64,000 bases of DNA from Saprospiraceae bacterium (GCA_016719615.1 JADJYQ010000005.1:588001-652000), one strand, 5' to 3'. Positions 27,655 through 37,227 are shown, counted from the stretch's first letter. Notes: a model not told the origin generated them from the sequence alone. Program-made: numbers and translations.

Positions 27655-28422
27655 ATGAATCAGGACGAAGCTAAAATATTGTTGCAGTCAAAACCACTGG
27701 CAGCTGCTTTATGGTTAGAGGCAGCAGATTCTTTAGATGAAGCCATCACACATTTGCCCGATCCGGCATTTACAGCATCCCAAAATTGGCCAGATTACGC
27801 TTTGTTGCATAAACTTGAAACAGCAATCCATTTATCAGAAACCCCAAAATTAGAAAGTAGTCAAGATATTGATTTTATAAAACCGCAGCTACAGGAAGAA
27901 AAAGTGCAACTCAAAGAAGCGGAGGTCGATGTAATTTTATCAGAAACTGTTACCGAAATAGTTAGTGCGGTCGTTGAGGAGTTGATCATCATTCCTGAAG
28001 AACAATTTCAAACAGAAATGAAACATTCAAAGAAAATTGCAAGAATTGCCAAAAAGTCGGCCACAACGGATGGCACCAAACCGGCCAAAAAAATTAAAAA
28101 ATCAAAAGAAAAACATGCCCAGGCAGATGATTTTTACAGTTGGCTGAAGACCTTATCGCCGGATTCCGAAGATTTAAACATCAATCAAAATAAACCAGTT
28201 AAAGAAGTAAAACCTAGCAAAAAAGTCAAATCTGTAAAAGCCAAATCGGCCGTTGAGAAGAGCTTAACATTAGGCGAAGAGATTGTCTCTGAGACACTTG
28301 CGCGATTATTGGCCCGACAGGGTCACAGAGAGGATGCTATCGAGATGTATGAAAAATTGATGCTGAAATATCCGCAAAAAGGCAGTACATTTGCAGCCGC
28401 TATTGAAAAATTAAAATCTTGA
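27655..28422 (+). CDS. Lysine-rich protein with TPR-like C-terminus
   Basis: A 255-residue soluble protein. The first 60 residues are helical (DEAKILLQSKPLAAALWLEA), the middle is a low-complexity Lys/Glu linker (KKIARIAKKSA, KPAKKIKKSKEK), and residues about 205-255 look like a TPR unit (SETLARLLARQGHREDAIEMYEKL). This gene type is conserved between lptE and secG in the phylum, but its job is not known. It is co-transcribed with both. Confidence 0.75.
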   Translation: MNQDEAKILLQSKPLAAALWLEAADSLDEAITHLPDPAFTASQNWPDYALLHKLETAIHLSETPKLESSQDIDFIKPQLQEEKVQLKEAEVDVILSETVTEIVSAVVEELIIIPEEQFQTEMKHSKKIARIAKKSATTDGTKPAKKIKKSKEKHAQADDFYSWLKTLSPDSEDLNINQNKPVKEVKPSKKVKSVKAKSAVEKSLTLGEEIVSETLARLLARQGHREDAIEMYEKLMLKYPQKGSTFAAAIEKLKS

Positions 28423-28426
28423 TAAC

Positions 28427-28738
28427 ATGTTGACGTTGATTACCATTTTGATTGCTTTGGACTGTATTCTGCTCATTGGGGTGATCCTCATTCAGAATCC
28501 AAAAGGAGGAGGCGTTGACTCAACTTTCGGCGGACAAAGTGCCAACCAAATGTTTGGTGCAGCCAAATCAGCAGATTTTATTGAGAAATTGACATGGTGG
28601 TTAGCAGGTATATTAGTCGCCCTTTGCGTAGTTGCATCCATGATCGCTTCTGCAGAAGGCAATATTGGCAATACAGTGCCCGAAGAAACTCCCACCGAAC
28701 AGCCGGCAGATCCCGCTCAGGGAGGAGGAACGCAGTAA
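28427..28738 (+). CDS. secG: Preprotein translocase subunit SecG
   Basis: A 103-residue inner-membrane subunit of the SecYEG channel. Two membrane helices (LITILIALDCILLIGVILI and WWLAGILVALCVVASMIAS) flank the conserved loop NPKGGGVDSTFGGQSANQMFG. The tail is Pro/Glu/Gly-rich. It is last in the miaB-lptE operon. Confidence 0.93.
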   Translation: MLTLITILIALDCILLIGVILIQNPKGGGVDSTFGGQSANQMFGAAKSADFIEKLTWWLAGILVALCVVASMIASAEGNIGNTVPEETPTEQPADPAQGGGTQ

Positions 28739-28762
28739 AATGAATCTCGACCAAAAGGTCGC

Positions 28763-28786
28763 CTGTTAGTCTGTTAGTCTGTTAGT
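28763..28786. repeat. Three 8-bp tandem units CTGTTAGT
   Basis: Three perfect consecutive copies of CTGTTAGT just after secG, in the roughly 490-bp gap before the next gene. Confidence 0.8.
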
Positions 28787-29040
28787 CTGGAAAACATGTC
28801 GGCGTATGTTTGTTCATCATTTATGATCATTTTATACATATTTATAATTTTTCATCCAGCGTTAATTGTGGAGATTTATTCATACACTTTTATTGAATAT
28901 GTCTGAATTTGCCAGATTTATTAAATGTTCTTAGAAAACGAACATTGTGGATTCTATTCAAGATCAACCGGAAATTGAAATACATCAATATTCATATTTC
29001 AATCCAAATTGAAGAACCCACCATCCTAATCCATAATTTT

Positions 29041-29190
29041 CCTCCAAAATCTTTGCCCCAATATCGATAATCCATCTTCCATCATCCCTCCACATCATCT
29101 TTGCTCCATCATCTATAATCCATCCTCCAAAATCTTTACTCCATCATCTATAATCCATATTCCAAAATCCATCCATACTCCATTTTCCAC
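29041..29190. repeat. Degenerate tandem repeats built on TCCATCATCTATAATCCAT
   Basis: Non-coding stretch with repeated TCCATCATCTATAATCCAT and CCAAAATC words; the clearest pair, about 37 bp each, spans 29104-29176. In style it resembles the CATCATAGTC repeats at 7.2 kb. The rest of the 28739-29229 gap shows no gene. Confidence 0.65.
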
Positions 29191-29198
29191 TATCTTTG
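29191..29198 (+). promoter_or_regulatory. -7 promoter element
   Basis: TATCTTTG, 31 bp upstream of the membrane protein gene at 29230 and just after the repeats. Confidence 0.4.
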
Positions 29199-29229
29199 GG
29201 AACTTCAATTAATAAGAAAACGAATTATT

Positions 29230-29658
29230 ATGTATGAATCCAGGCAATTAAAGACCGCACTTAAAGTTTCCATCTTTTTTCTGTTGGTCACTGCTATTTT
29301 ACATTCTTTGAGTTTTATTGGAAAGCCGGAAGCGAAAAACGATCAGGAAAAGCAATTGATAGAGCTCACAAGTAATTATCAAATGGATCTTGGCGGAGGT
29401 ATCCAACGAACGTATTTTGAAATCTTTACTGCATTAAGTAGTTGTTTGACGCTGATCTGTTTGTTTGGCGGTTTTCTATTGTGGTATTTTCTGAAAAATG
29501 CTATTGAGATCCGGCTTTTAAAGGGAATTTTGCAGATCTATCTGATCGTTTTCGGAACGATGTTTATCATAATGGCCTGTTTTACATTTTGGCCACCGAT
29601 CATTTGCTCGGCCTGTATTTTTGCTTCATTGATCTGGTCTCGACTGGCAGCATCCTGA
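29230..29658 (+). CDS. Small membrane protein, LIC_13387-like
   Basis: A 142-residue protein with four predicted membrane helices (VSIFFLLVTAILHSLSFI, YFEIFTALSSCLTLICLFGGFLLWYF, ILQIYLIVFGTMFIIMACF, PPIICSACIFASLIW). The layout, with an extracytoplasmic Lys/Glu-rich loop after helix 1 and a Tyr-Phe-Glu start to helix 2, fits the LIC_13387 family. No function is known. Confidence 0.65.
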   Translation: MYESRQLKTALKVSIFFLLVTAILHSLSFIGKPEAKNDQEKQLIELTSNYQMDLGGGIQRTYFEIFTALSSCLTLICLFGGFLLWYFLKNAIEIRLLKGILQIYLIVFGTMFIIMACFTFWPPIICSACIFASLIWSRLAAS

Positions 29659-29860
29659 GCATTATCGAAATATTAATGACCGCGATAGTTTATTTCATTT
29701 ATGCCATAATGGCGCAATCATCGCAGTAGCAAAAGGCCGTTCCAAGATTTCCTGTCTGCTTTTACTGCCAAATGTACCAGAATTTTGGCTTGGCATAATG
29801 TGTGCATTCGGGAGGGAGACTAAAACAAAATTTAATCTGTTAATCTAAAAATTGAATGAT

Positions 29861-30124
29861 ATGAAGCCAATTAACGATCGCGTCGTTATCAAGCCGGCTC
29901 CGGCTGAGCAAAAAACCAAAGGTGGTATTATTATACCCGATACTGCCAAAGAAAAACCCTTACGTGGTGAAGTCATTGCTGTAGGACCTGGAAAGGAAGG
30001 CAATATGATGACGGTGCACAAAGGAGATATTGTACTTTATGGCAAATATGCCGGTCAGGAATTCAGCTACAAAGGCGTTGATTACCTCATTATGCGGGAA
30101 GACGATATTCTCGTAATTATCTAA
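29861..30124 (+). CDS. groS: Co-chaperonin GroES
   Basis: The 87-residue lid of the GroEL folding chamber. I use the ATG at 29861 (MKPINDRVVIKPAPAEQ); a TTG three codons earlier is in frame. The mobile loop (EQKTKGGIIIPDTAKEKP) and the GPGKEG and DIVLYGKYAG blocks are intact. It is followed 41 bp later by groEL. Confidence 0.97.
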   Translation: MKPINDRVVIKPAPAEQKTKGGIIIPDTAKEKPLRGEVIAVGPGKEGNMMTVHKGDIVLYGKYAGQEFSYKGVDYLIMREDDILVII

Positions 30125-30165
30125 ACTAAGATTTCATCCATTAAAAAAATTCAAATTAATATCAT

Positions 30166-31803
30166 ATGGCAAAGAAAATAAGCTTTAATTCAGATGCCCG
30201 CGAACGATTAAAATCGGGTATCGACCAATTGGCAAATGCCGTGAAAGTAACACTGGGTCCAAAAGGTAGAAATGTTGTTATTCAAAAGAGCTTCGGTTCA
30301 CCTCAAGTCACTAAGGACGGGGTCACTGTTGCAAAAGAAATAGAACTGGAAGACCCTATTGAAAACATGGGTGCACAGCTTTTAAAAGAAGCTGCTTCTA
30401 AAACCAATGATCTTGCAGGAGATGGTACCACTACGGCAACTGTCCTAGCACAGGCGATGGTGACTGCAGGAATGAAATATGTGGCAGCTGGTGCAAATCC
30501 AATGGACCTTAAGAGAGGTATCGACAAAGCAGTTACGCAGGTCATTGCCGATCTTGCTAAACAATCTGAGCAAATTGGAAATGATTTTTCTAAAATCAAA
30601 CAGGTTGGTTCAATCTCTGCAAACAACGATGAGCATATCGGCGAGTTGATTGCAAGTGCCATGAAAAAAGTAGGCACTAATGGAGTGATCACCGTTGAAG
30701 AAGCAAAAGGTACAGAAACAACGGTTGAAGTTGTGGAAGGAATGCAATTTGACAGAGGTTACTTAAGTGCTTATTTCATCACGAATGCAGATGACATGAC
30801 AGTGGAATATGAAAATCCGCTTATCCTGATTTACGATAAGAAAATTTCGAATATGCAGGAGATGTTGCCGATACTGGAAAAGGTCGTGCAAACCGGAAAA
30901 CCATTAATGATCATTGCTGAAGATGTGGATTCACAAGCTTTAGGCGTATTGGTCGTCAACAGATTGCGCGGTGGATTGAAAGTGGTGGCAGTTAAAGCAC
31001 CTGGTTTTGGCGATAGAAGAAAAGCAATGCTCGAGGATCTTGCGATTCTTACCAATGGTACCGTGATCTCAGAAGAAAAAGGTTATAAACTTGAAAATTG
31101 CGAACTTGCCCAGTTGGGAACTTGCGAAAAAACTACCATCGATAAAGACAACACTACGATTGTAAAAGGAAAAGGTCAGAAAAAAATGATCGAAGCCCGC
31201 ATCAACCAAATCAAAGCCCAAATCGAATCTTCAACTTCTGAATACGATAAAGAAAAATTGCAGGAACGCCTTGCTAAATTAGCTGGTGGTGTTGCAGTTT
31301 TGAATGTAGGTGCTCCTACAGAAGTCGAAATGAAAGAAAAGAAAGACCGCGTAGATGACGCTTTACATGCAACAAGAGCCGCTGTAGAAGAAGGTATTGT
31401 TACCGGAGGTGGAGTTGCCCTGGTTCGCAGTATTGCTTCATTGGATAAATTAAAAATTACCAATGACGATGAAAAATTCGGAGTTGAAATCGTGAAAAAA
31501 GCTTTGGAGTCTCCTATCCGTGTAATTGCAGATAATTCAGGAGTAGAAGCATCAGTTGTTTTTATGAACGTGTCCAGCAAGAGAGGTTCATACGGTTATA
31601 ATGCCCGTACTGATGTTTATGAAGATCTTAAAAAAGCAGGTGTTATTGACCCAACGAAAGTCACCAGAATTGCTTTGGAAAAAGCAGCATCTATCGCAGG
31701 TGTTGTGCTTATGACCGAATGCGTGGTGAACGAAATGCCTAAAGAAGAAAAAGGCGGCGGTGGTCACCATCACCACGGAGGTGGTATGGTAGGAATGATG
31801 TAA
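30166..31803 (+). CDS. groL: Chaperonin GroEL
   Basis: A 545-residue 60-kDa chaperonin that folds proteins in an ATP-driven double ring. Typical blocks are present: VTLGPKGRNVVIQKSFGSP, AGDGTTTATVLAQ, VKAPGFGDRRKAML and the catalytic-region ITNDDEKFG and VVNEMPKEE. The C-terminal tail is a His/Gly-rich GGGGHHHHGGG followed by MVGMM instead of the simpler GGM repeat. Genes and order are standard. Confidence 0.98.
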   Translation: MAKKISFNSDARERLKSGIDQLANAVKVTLGPKGRNVVIQKSFGSPQVTKDGVTVAKEIELEDPIENMGAQLLKEAASKTNDLAGDGTTTATVLAQAMVTAGMKYVAAGANPMDLKRGIDKAVTQVIADLAKQSEQIGNDFSKIKQVGSISANNDEHIGELIASAMKKVGTNGVITVEEAKGTETTVEVVEGMQFDRGYLSAYFITNADDMTVEYENPLILIYDKKISNMQEMLPILEKVVQTGKPLMIIAEDVDSQALGVLVVNRLRGGLKVVAVKAPGFGDRRKAMLEDLAILTNGTVISEEKGYKLENCELAQLGTCEKTTIDKDNTTIVKGKGQKKMIEARINQIKAQIESSTSEYDKEKLQERLAKLAGGVAVLNVGAPTEVEMKEKKDRVDDALHATRAAVEEGIVTGGGVALVRSIASLDKLKITNDDEKFGVEIVKKALESPIRVIADNSGVEASVVFMNVSSKRGSYGYNARTDVYEDLKKAGVIDPTKVTRIALEKAASIAGVVLMTECVVNEMPKEEKGGGGHHHHGGGMVGMM

Positions 31804-31826
31804 TAAACATCAAAAGATAATCATAA

Positions 31827-31860
31827 AAGCCTTGTAGTATTGATGCTGCAAGGCTTTTTT
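31827..31860 (+). terminator. Rho-independent terminator of groES-groEL
   Basis: AAAGCCTTG-TAGTATTGATG-CTGCAAGGCTTTTTT: stem of 8-9 bp followed by a T-run, about 25 bp after the groEL stop. Confidence 0.85.
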
Positions 31861-31997
31861 ATTTTTATACCGGCCGCTTGTGATCATTTAAAGTGCTTAT
31901 CCTTAAAATCTATGAACCGGTGATTAGCTATTCAATTTAATCGTCAAACCTGATCAAGTTTAGCTATTCCGTAAATCATTCAAATCGATTAAAATTA

Positions 31998-32029
31998 GTA
32001 TAAAAACTAACAATTGTTAGTTTTTATAC
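31998..32029. repeat. 32-bp perfect palindrome centred on AACTAACAATTGTTAGTT (copy 3)
   Basis: Perfect dyad of 16 bp on each side, extending the dispersed palindrome core at 32005-32022. It contains the stop codon of the minus-strand gene at 32017 and lies at the end of the groEL transcript side, so it probably terminates one or both strands. Confidence 0.75.
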
Positions 32030-32547
32030 AATACCCACTGATAAGTAGAATCCGGAAAATTCAATTTGTAACTAGAAGTTTTGAGATGGGTCTTCAAATG
32101 CATGATATTCGATTGTTCGCGGATGCAATCGTACAACAGCGTATTGTGTATTTGCAGTGTTTCCGGAATTGTTGCCAATGGCAATTCAAAATAAGACCAG
32201 GTAGCTTCCTCCGATTTTTCATAACCTACAAAGTGCATAGGCAGGTTTTGTTTTTGCGCATAAATTTTAAAATGCTGGTTGATGTATAAGGCTACCATTG
32301 AATCTAATAAAGACGCGTTATCTTCTGCATAAAGGTTTATCGGTGTTTTAAAATGTGCGGATAGGCATTTTTCAAAATCATCCGTAAAAAGCCTGATGCT
32401 AAGTTCAAGAGATTGGTTCTTCGAATTGTGTTGAATTTCAGCAAGCCCAACATAAAAGGGATGCCGGAGTCCTGCAAAGAGCATTACCAGGATTACCAGG
32501 CCTGCTTTTAAAAAGCTGTTAACGAATAGGGTTTTATATTTTTGCAT
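32017..32547 (-). CDS. DUF6702-like exported protein
   Basis: A 176-residue protein, started at the ATG at 32547 (MQKYKTLFVNSFLKAGLVILVMLFAG signal or anchor). The mature part begins HPFYVGLAEIQHNSKNQSLELSIRLFTDDFEKCL, the pattern of DUF6702, a periplasmic family of unknown function found beside HupE-like and M1 peptidase genes in this phylum. The start is 18 bp from the divergent HupE-like gene. Confidence 0.75.
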   Translation of the reverse strand: MQKYKTLFVNSFLKAGLVILVMLFAGLRHPFYVGLAEIQHNSKNQSLELSIRLFTDDFEKCLSAHFKTPINLYAEDNASLLDSMVALYINQHFKIYAQKQNLPMHFVGYEKSEEATWSYFELPLATIPETLQIHNTLLYDCIREQSNIMHLKTHLKTSSYKLNFPDSTYQWVLYKN

Positions 32548-32565
32548 GACGTAAAAGTAGAAAGA

Positions 32566-33156
32566 ATGGAGGATTTCGGACTTTGGTTCCATACTGGCTT
32601 CACACATATATTAGATCCCGCAGGCATTGATCATATCCTTTATATTATCGTCCTGGTCATTCCTTTTGCCTGGACGAACTGGAAATCATTGGTTTGGCTG
32701 ATCACCGCATTTACGATAGGACATTCACTCACGCTGGCATTAAGCACTTTGGGATGGATCAATATGCCTTCTAGTTTTGTTGAATTCGCTATTGCAGCGA
32801 CAATTTCCATTTCTTGTCTTTTAAATCTTTTATCAAAAGAACAAGATACCATCCGATTGACTTCCCGTTATGCACTTGCATCCATCTTTGGATGTATTCA
32901 TGGATTAGGATTCTCTTATTTATTAAAATCCATGCTGGGAAGTTTTGATCGATTGCTTGCGCCTTTGTTTGCATTCAATACCGGACTAGAAGCCGGGCAA
33001 TTGATTATTTTAATTATGATACTGATTATCAAGGGATTCATTCAATATTTCACGAATATTAGCAATCAAAAAATCACAACTACGACAAGTTTCGTAATTT
33101 TAATATTATCTTTGTATTACTTAATGGAACGCGTCAAAAGTCTAACTGCAGCATGA
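32566..33156 (+). CDS. HupE/UreJ-like membrane protein
   Basis: A 196-residue membrane protein with six or seven helices. The start is the ATG at 32566 (MEDFGLWFHTGFTHILDPAGIDHILYI); the HILDPAGIDHILYI, TIGHSLTLALS and FGCIHGLGFSYLL blocks are the metal-ligand-like histidine motifs of HupE/UreJ permeases, which transport nickel or cobalt in some members. Transport of metal here is inferred. It overlaps the M1 peptidase gene by four bases (ATGA), so the two are translated together. Confidence 0.85.
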   Translation: MEDFGLWFHTGFTHILDPAGIDHILYIIVLVIPFAWTNWKSLVWLITAFTIGHSLTLALSTLGWINMPSSFVEFAIAATISISCLLNLLSKEQDTIRLTSRYALASIFGCIHGLGFSYLLKSMLGSFDRLLAPLFAFNTGLEAGQLIILIMILIIKGFIQYFTNISNQKITTTTSFVILILSLYYLMERVKSLTAA

Positions 33157-35504
33157 AAAAAATCGCCTCTCTATTTGTTATCATTTGCCTGATGATCAAT
33201 GCATCGGTTGCGCAAAACATTCGCAATAATCCCACTTCCAATCACGGCAATCGTTTTGAACAACTGGGTACTATATTGTCGGATCCGAACAGCTACCGCA
33301 CAGCTTCCGGTGCGCCGGGCCACGCATATTGGCAAATGAGAGCAGATTACGATATCGAAGCGCGTTTAGACGAAGCAAATTTGCATCTCTATGGATCAGA
33401 ATGGGTGAGCTATTACAATAACTCCCCCGATGTGCTAAACTACATTTGGTTGCAATTGGATGAAAACGAACATCATCCTCAATCAAGTAACAACTATGCA
33501 GCATTAGACAGTAAAACGGGTAAAATGGTTACTGAAAGAAATTTGCTCGAACTCGATAGAAGGCCAAATTTGCAGGGCTTTGGAGTAAATATTGAAAGGG
33601 TGACAGATGCTAAAAAACAAACTTTAAAATATTTTATTCACGAAACCATGATGCGCATTGAATTGCCGATGCCATTGCGTCCCGGAGCTTCCTTTAAGTT
33701 TTACGTAAAATGGAATTACAAAATTCCGGATCGCTTAGACCATGGTGGCAGAGGTGGATATGAGTATTTTTCGGAAGATGGAAATCATTTATTCACCATG
33801 AGCCAATGGTTTCCCAGATTGTGTGTTTATTCCGATTTTCAGGGTTGGCAGCATAAACAGTTTACAGGTCGGGCGGAATTCGCATTACCTTTTGGAAATT
33901 ATAAAGTTCGATTAACTGTACCTTCAGACCATGTCATTGCAGCAACAGGCGAATGCCAGAATTATAAAAATGTATTAAGTGTTGACCAATATTTGCGATG
34001 GCAGCAGGCCAAAAAATCTTCAGAAGTCATTGAAGTAGTCACCCTGGATGAAGCTAAAAAAGCTGAAGCTAAAAAATCTACTGAAGAAAAAACCTGGATA
34101 TACCATGCAAAAGACGTAAGAGATTTTGCATGGGGTAGTTCACGAAAATTTGTTTGGGATGCGATGTCTGCAGAAGTGGAAGGAAAAAAAGTGATGTGTA
34201 TGAGTTATTACGCCAAAGAGGCTTATGGACTATACAGAAAATACTCGACTAAAACCGTTGCGCATACCCTCCGGACTTATTCCAAATTTACAATACCTTA
34301 CCCCTACCCCGTGGCTATTTCTGTTGAAGCTTCTAATGGTATGGAGTATCCCATGATTTGTTTCAATTTTGGAAGGACTGAAAAAGATGGAACCTACTCT
34401 GAAGGTTCTAAAAACGGAATGTTGGGAGTGATCATTCATGAAGTGGGTCATAATTTTTTTCCGATGATCATCAACAGTGATGAACGTCAATGGACCTGGA
34501 TGGACGAAGGGATTAATACTTTTGTGCAAACGCTGACTCAGGAAGAATTCGATTTAAATTATCCTGCCGGACGAGGTGCAGCATCGAATATCGTCAGTTA
34601 CATGAAATTGCAAAAGGATCAGCTGGAACCCATCATGACCAATAGTGAAAATCTCGTGCAATTTGGATCCAATGCTTACGCTAAAGCAGCTGCAGGATTA
34701 AATATTCTCAGAGAGACCATCATTGGAAGGGATCGCTTTGATAAAGCTTTTAAAGAATATTCAAAAAGATGGGCATTTAAGCATCCTACCCCGGCAGATT
34801 TTTTCAGATCCATGGAAGACGCCTCCGGAGAAGACCTCGATTGGTTTTGGCGCGCCTGGTTTTATGATATTGAACCTGTAGATATTTCTATCGACAGTGT
34901 ATTTGTGCGACTCGCCAATCATTCAGCCCCCGAACGAGAAGTGAGTTATTATTGGCAGCAACCCGGCACAAATGAAACGATAACAAAGCACAGAAACCGA
35001 ACTTCAGGGATGTCATTTCTGGTAGATAGAGATACTAGCTTAAGAGATTTTTATTATTACTATGAATCTCCACGGGCAACTCCAAAAATTTTATTTCACC
35101 AAAATCTTGCTCCTGCAGAATTACAAAAAGGCGGAGACAGCACTTATCTCTACGAATTACATTTCTCAAACAAGGGTGGAATGGTCATGCCCATTATACT
35201 CCGTTGGAATTATGAAGACAGCACTTTTGAAGATGAAAAACTAAGTGTCCAGATCTGGAGAAAAAATGAAAATAAAGTAATCAAAACTTTTATCAGATCT
35301 AAAAAAGTCAAATCCATCCAATTGGACCCATTATTAGAAACAGCAGATATTGATACAGATAACAATAGCTGGAATATGAATGAGGAGCCATCGCGATTTG
35401 AATTATTCAAATCATCCGAAAAAAGAAGGACCAGGAGGAGAACCGGCCCTGTAGATGTTCCAAATCCGATGCAACAAGAACAGAAAAAGCAATCAGGTAA
35501 CTAA
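33153..35504 (+). CDS. M1-family zinc aminopeptidase, exported
   Basis: A 783-residue gluzincin peptidase that trims N-terminal residues from peptides. Signal peptide MKKIASLFVIICLMINASVAQ; zinc site HEVGHNFFP with H429, E430, H433 and the third ligand E452 in WMDEGIN; the exopeptidase-type motif NGMEYPMICFN lies before it. An in-frame Lys/Ala-rich insertion (KAEAKKSTEEK) sits near residue 300. The C-terminus is basic and unstructured (KRRTRRRTG) with no T9SS domain, so it probably remains periplasmic. Its stop codon lies inside copy 4 of the dispersed palindrome. Confidence 0.9.
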   Translation: MKKIASLFVIICLMINASVAQNIRNNPTSNHGNRFEQLGTILSDPNSYRTASGAPGHAYWQMRADYDIEARLDEANLHLYGSEWVSYYNNSPDVLNYIWLQLDENEHHPQSSNNYAALDSKTGKMVTERNLLELDRRPNLQGFGVNIERVTDAKKQTLKYFIHETMMRIELPMPLRPGASFKFYVKWNYKIPDRLDHGGRGGYEYFSEDGNHLFTMSQWFPRLCVYSDFQGWQHKQFTGRAEFALPFGNYKVRLTVPSDHVIAATGECQNYKNVLSVDQYLRWQQAKKSSEVIEVVTLDEAKKAEAKKSTEEKTWIYHAKDVRDFAWGSSRKFVWDAMSAEVEGKKVMCMSYYAKEAYGLYRKYSTKTVAHTLRTYSKFTIPYPYPVAISVEASNGMEYPMICFNFGRTEKDGTYSEGSKNGMLGVIIHEVGHNFFPMIINSDERQWTWMDEGINTFVQTLTQEEFDLNYPAGRGAASNIVSYMKLQKDQLEPIMTNSENLVQFGSNAYAKAAAGLNILRETIIGRDRFDKAFKEYSKRWAFKHPTPADFFRSMEDASGEDLDWFWRAWFYDIEPVDISIDSVFVRLANHSAPEREVSYYWQQPGTNETITKHRNRTSGMSFLVDRDTSLRDFYYYYESPRATPKILFHQNLAPAELQKGGDSTYLYELHFSNKGGMVMPIILRWNYEDSTFEDEKLSVQIWRKNENKVIKTFIRSKKVKSIQLDPLLETADIDTDNNSWNMNEEPSRFELFKSSEKRRTRRRTGPVDVPNPMQQEQKKQSGN

Positions 35505-35516
35505 CATTTGTTAGTT
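35499..35516. repeat. Dispersed palindrome, copy 4, as terminator
   Basis: AACTAACATTTGTTAGTT followed by a T-run (TTTTTT), overlapping the TAA of the M1 peptidase gene; likely a transcription terminator. Confidence 0.7.
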
Positions 35517-35708
35517 TTTTTTAAATATTGACATAATCGTTATAAAATTTCTTGGCCTTTAATGAATTAGAAAAGAAAGGAGTATGGAGGAATTTTATGA
35601 AACAACCAGGCCTTCTCATTTCAACTTAATACGCTGCGGATTCAGCTTTGCAATCAATCAGTGAAAATACCTGCCTCACTACTTTCAATTTTTTTTTACT
35701 GTTGTGGG

Positions 35709-36866
35709 TCAGGAGGGCGATACCAGCTTCCTGTCAAATAAATAACGCAATATTCCGTAACCCACGCCCGCTGAAATGAAGGAAGCCATTAGGATTGAAA
35801 GTTTTGAAATATTGATATAAGTTTCATTGGGAAAGGCCAGAATGGAAATAAAAATCGACATCGTAAAACCAATGCCAGCGAGAAACCCAACCCCCAATAT
35901 ATGTGCCCATTCAATATCGGGCAACTTCCTGGCTACTCCAGTTTGAACCGCAGCATAACAGAATAAAAAGATCCCCAATGGTTTTCCAATCACCAATCCA
36001 AAAATAATCCCCATTGATAAAGTGGAGGATAAAGCTGCAAAACTTTCGGAACTAATCACCAGGGCCGTGTTGGCTAATGCAAAAAGTGGAAGTATAAAGT
36101 AAGCCACAGGTTTATGCAGCAAATGTTGCAAAGTAAATGAAGGACAATGATCGTCATCCTTTTTAAAGGGAATGAGAAACGCTAAAATGACACCTGAAAT
36201 CGTAGAATGGATACCGGCTTCATGGATTGCATACCACAGTGCGATTCCGGGCAGTATGTAATGCCACCATTTCATAAAACCCACTTTCCGCATGATCCAC
36301 ATGGTCGCGATCAATAAACCAGCGCCAGATAAATAAATTATACTTAGTCCGGAATTGTAAGCAAATGCAATAAGCAGTATTGCCCCCAAATCGTCAATGA
36401 TCGCAAGCGCTGTAAGAAAAATCTTGATAGACAATGGGATTCTATTTCCTAGTAATGCCAAAATGGCCAATGAAAATGCAATATCTGTGGCCATAGGAAT
36501 TCCGAAACCTGTAGCAAAATCAGTCCTTGCATTAAATAACATGTAAAGCGCCGCAGGAACCAACATACCACCCAATGCTGCAAATATGGGCAACATTGAA
36601 TTTTTGATATCTCTCAATTCGCCTGCAAATAATTCGCGCTCGATTTCCAATCCTACCAGCAAAAAGAAAAGCGCCATCAAAGCATCATTGATCCAAAATA
36701 AAATTTGATGTCCAAAAATTTCTTTCTTGAATAGACCAAGATATGCCTCTCCAAAACCTGAGTTAGCTAAAATCAATGATACGGAAGTAGCCAATAGCAA
36801 TAAAATTCCGGCTGTTTTTTCAGATTGGAAAAATTCTTTAAAAAGTTGACTCATCAAGTTTGTCAT
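35709..36866 (-). CDS. nhaA: Na+/H+ antiporter NhaA
   Basis: A 385-residue inner-membrane exchanger that expels sodium in return for protons. About 11-12 helices; typical NhaA blocks are INDALMALFFLLVGLEIERE, ATDIAFSLAILALLG with the paired-aspartate region AIIDDLGAILLIA, and IGFTMSIFISILAF. The gene stands alone; the 361-bp gap upstream holds no clear gene. Confidence 0.95.
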   Translation of the reverse strand: MTNLMSQLFKEFFQSEKTAGILLLLATSVSLILANSGFGEAYLGLFKKEIFGHQILFWINDALMALFFLLVGLEIERELFAGELRDIKNSMLPIFAALGGMLVPAALYMLFNARTDFATGFGIPMATDIAFSLAILALLGNRIPLSIKIFLTALAIIDDLGAILLIAFAYNSGLSIIYLSGAGLLIATMWIMRKVGFMKWWHYILPGIALWYAIHEAGIHSTISGVILAFLIPFKKDDDHCPSFTLQHLLHKPVAYFILPLFALANTALVISSESFAALSSTLSMGIIFGLVIGKPLGIFLFCYAAVQTGVARKLPDIEWAHILGVGFLAGIGFTMSIFISILAFPNETYINISKLSILMASFISAGVGYGILRYLFDRKLVSPS

Positions 36867-37227
36867 AGGGTTCGTAAGCTCGGTTAAAAATATTAAATTC
36901 TAGAATTTTGTTTCCAAAAGAAGCAGCCAAATCGCAGCAAACGGTAACTTGATTTTCAAATGCTTTGCCCATTTGGAATCAGTAGTTTCTTTGCTAAGCT
37001 TAATCATACACCTTAAGATTTCTTGACACTTTAAAATAAAACTGCTTCTTTTTATTTAAACTCTAAATTTTATAATCAAATTGTGTTCAAAGTACAAACT
37101 GCTTTCCTTTAGAAAAAAGATATAAAAGAGTAAGTGGAGTAAAGCTACAGCTCATTTTTATTGAATTATTTGGCAGGTATATCCAGATTATCAATAATGG
37201 CAGCATTTTTGCACTGAAATTCAATGT

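Noticed and set aside
33107..33114. TATCTTTG promoter word inside the HupE-like gene
   Set aside because: Could serve the M1 peptidase gene, but the ATGA overlap argues for co-transcription and the word can arise by chance.
36901..37008. 35-codon minus-strand frame before nhaA
   Set aside because: Too short, no recognisable features and no ribosome binding site; left as non-coding.
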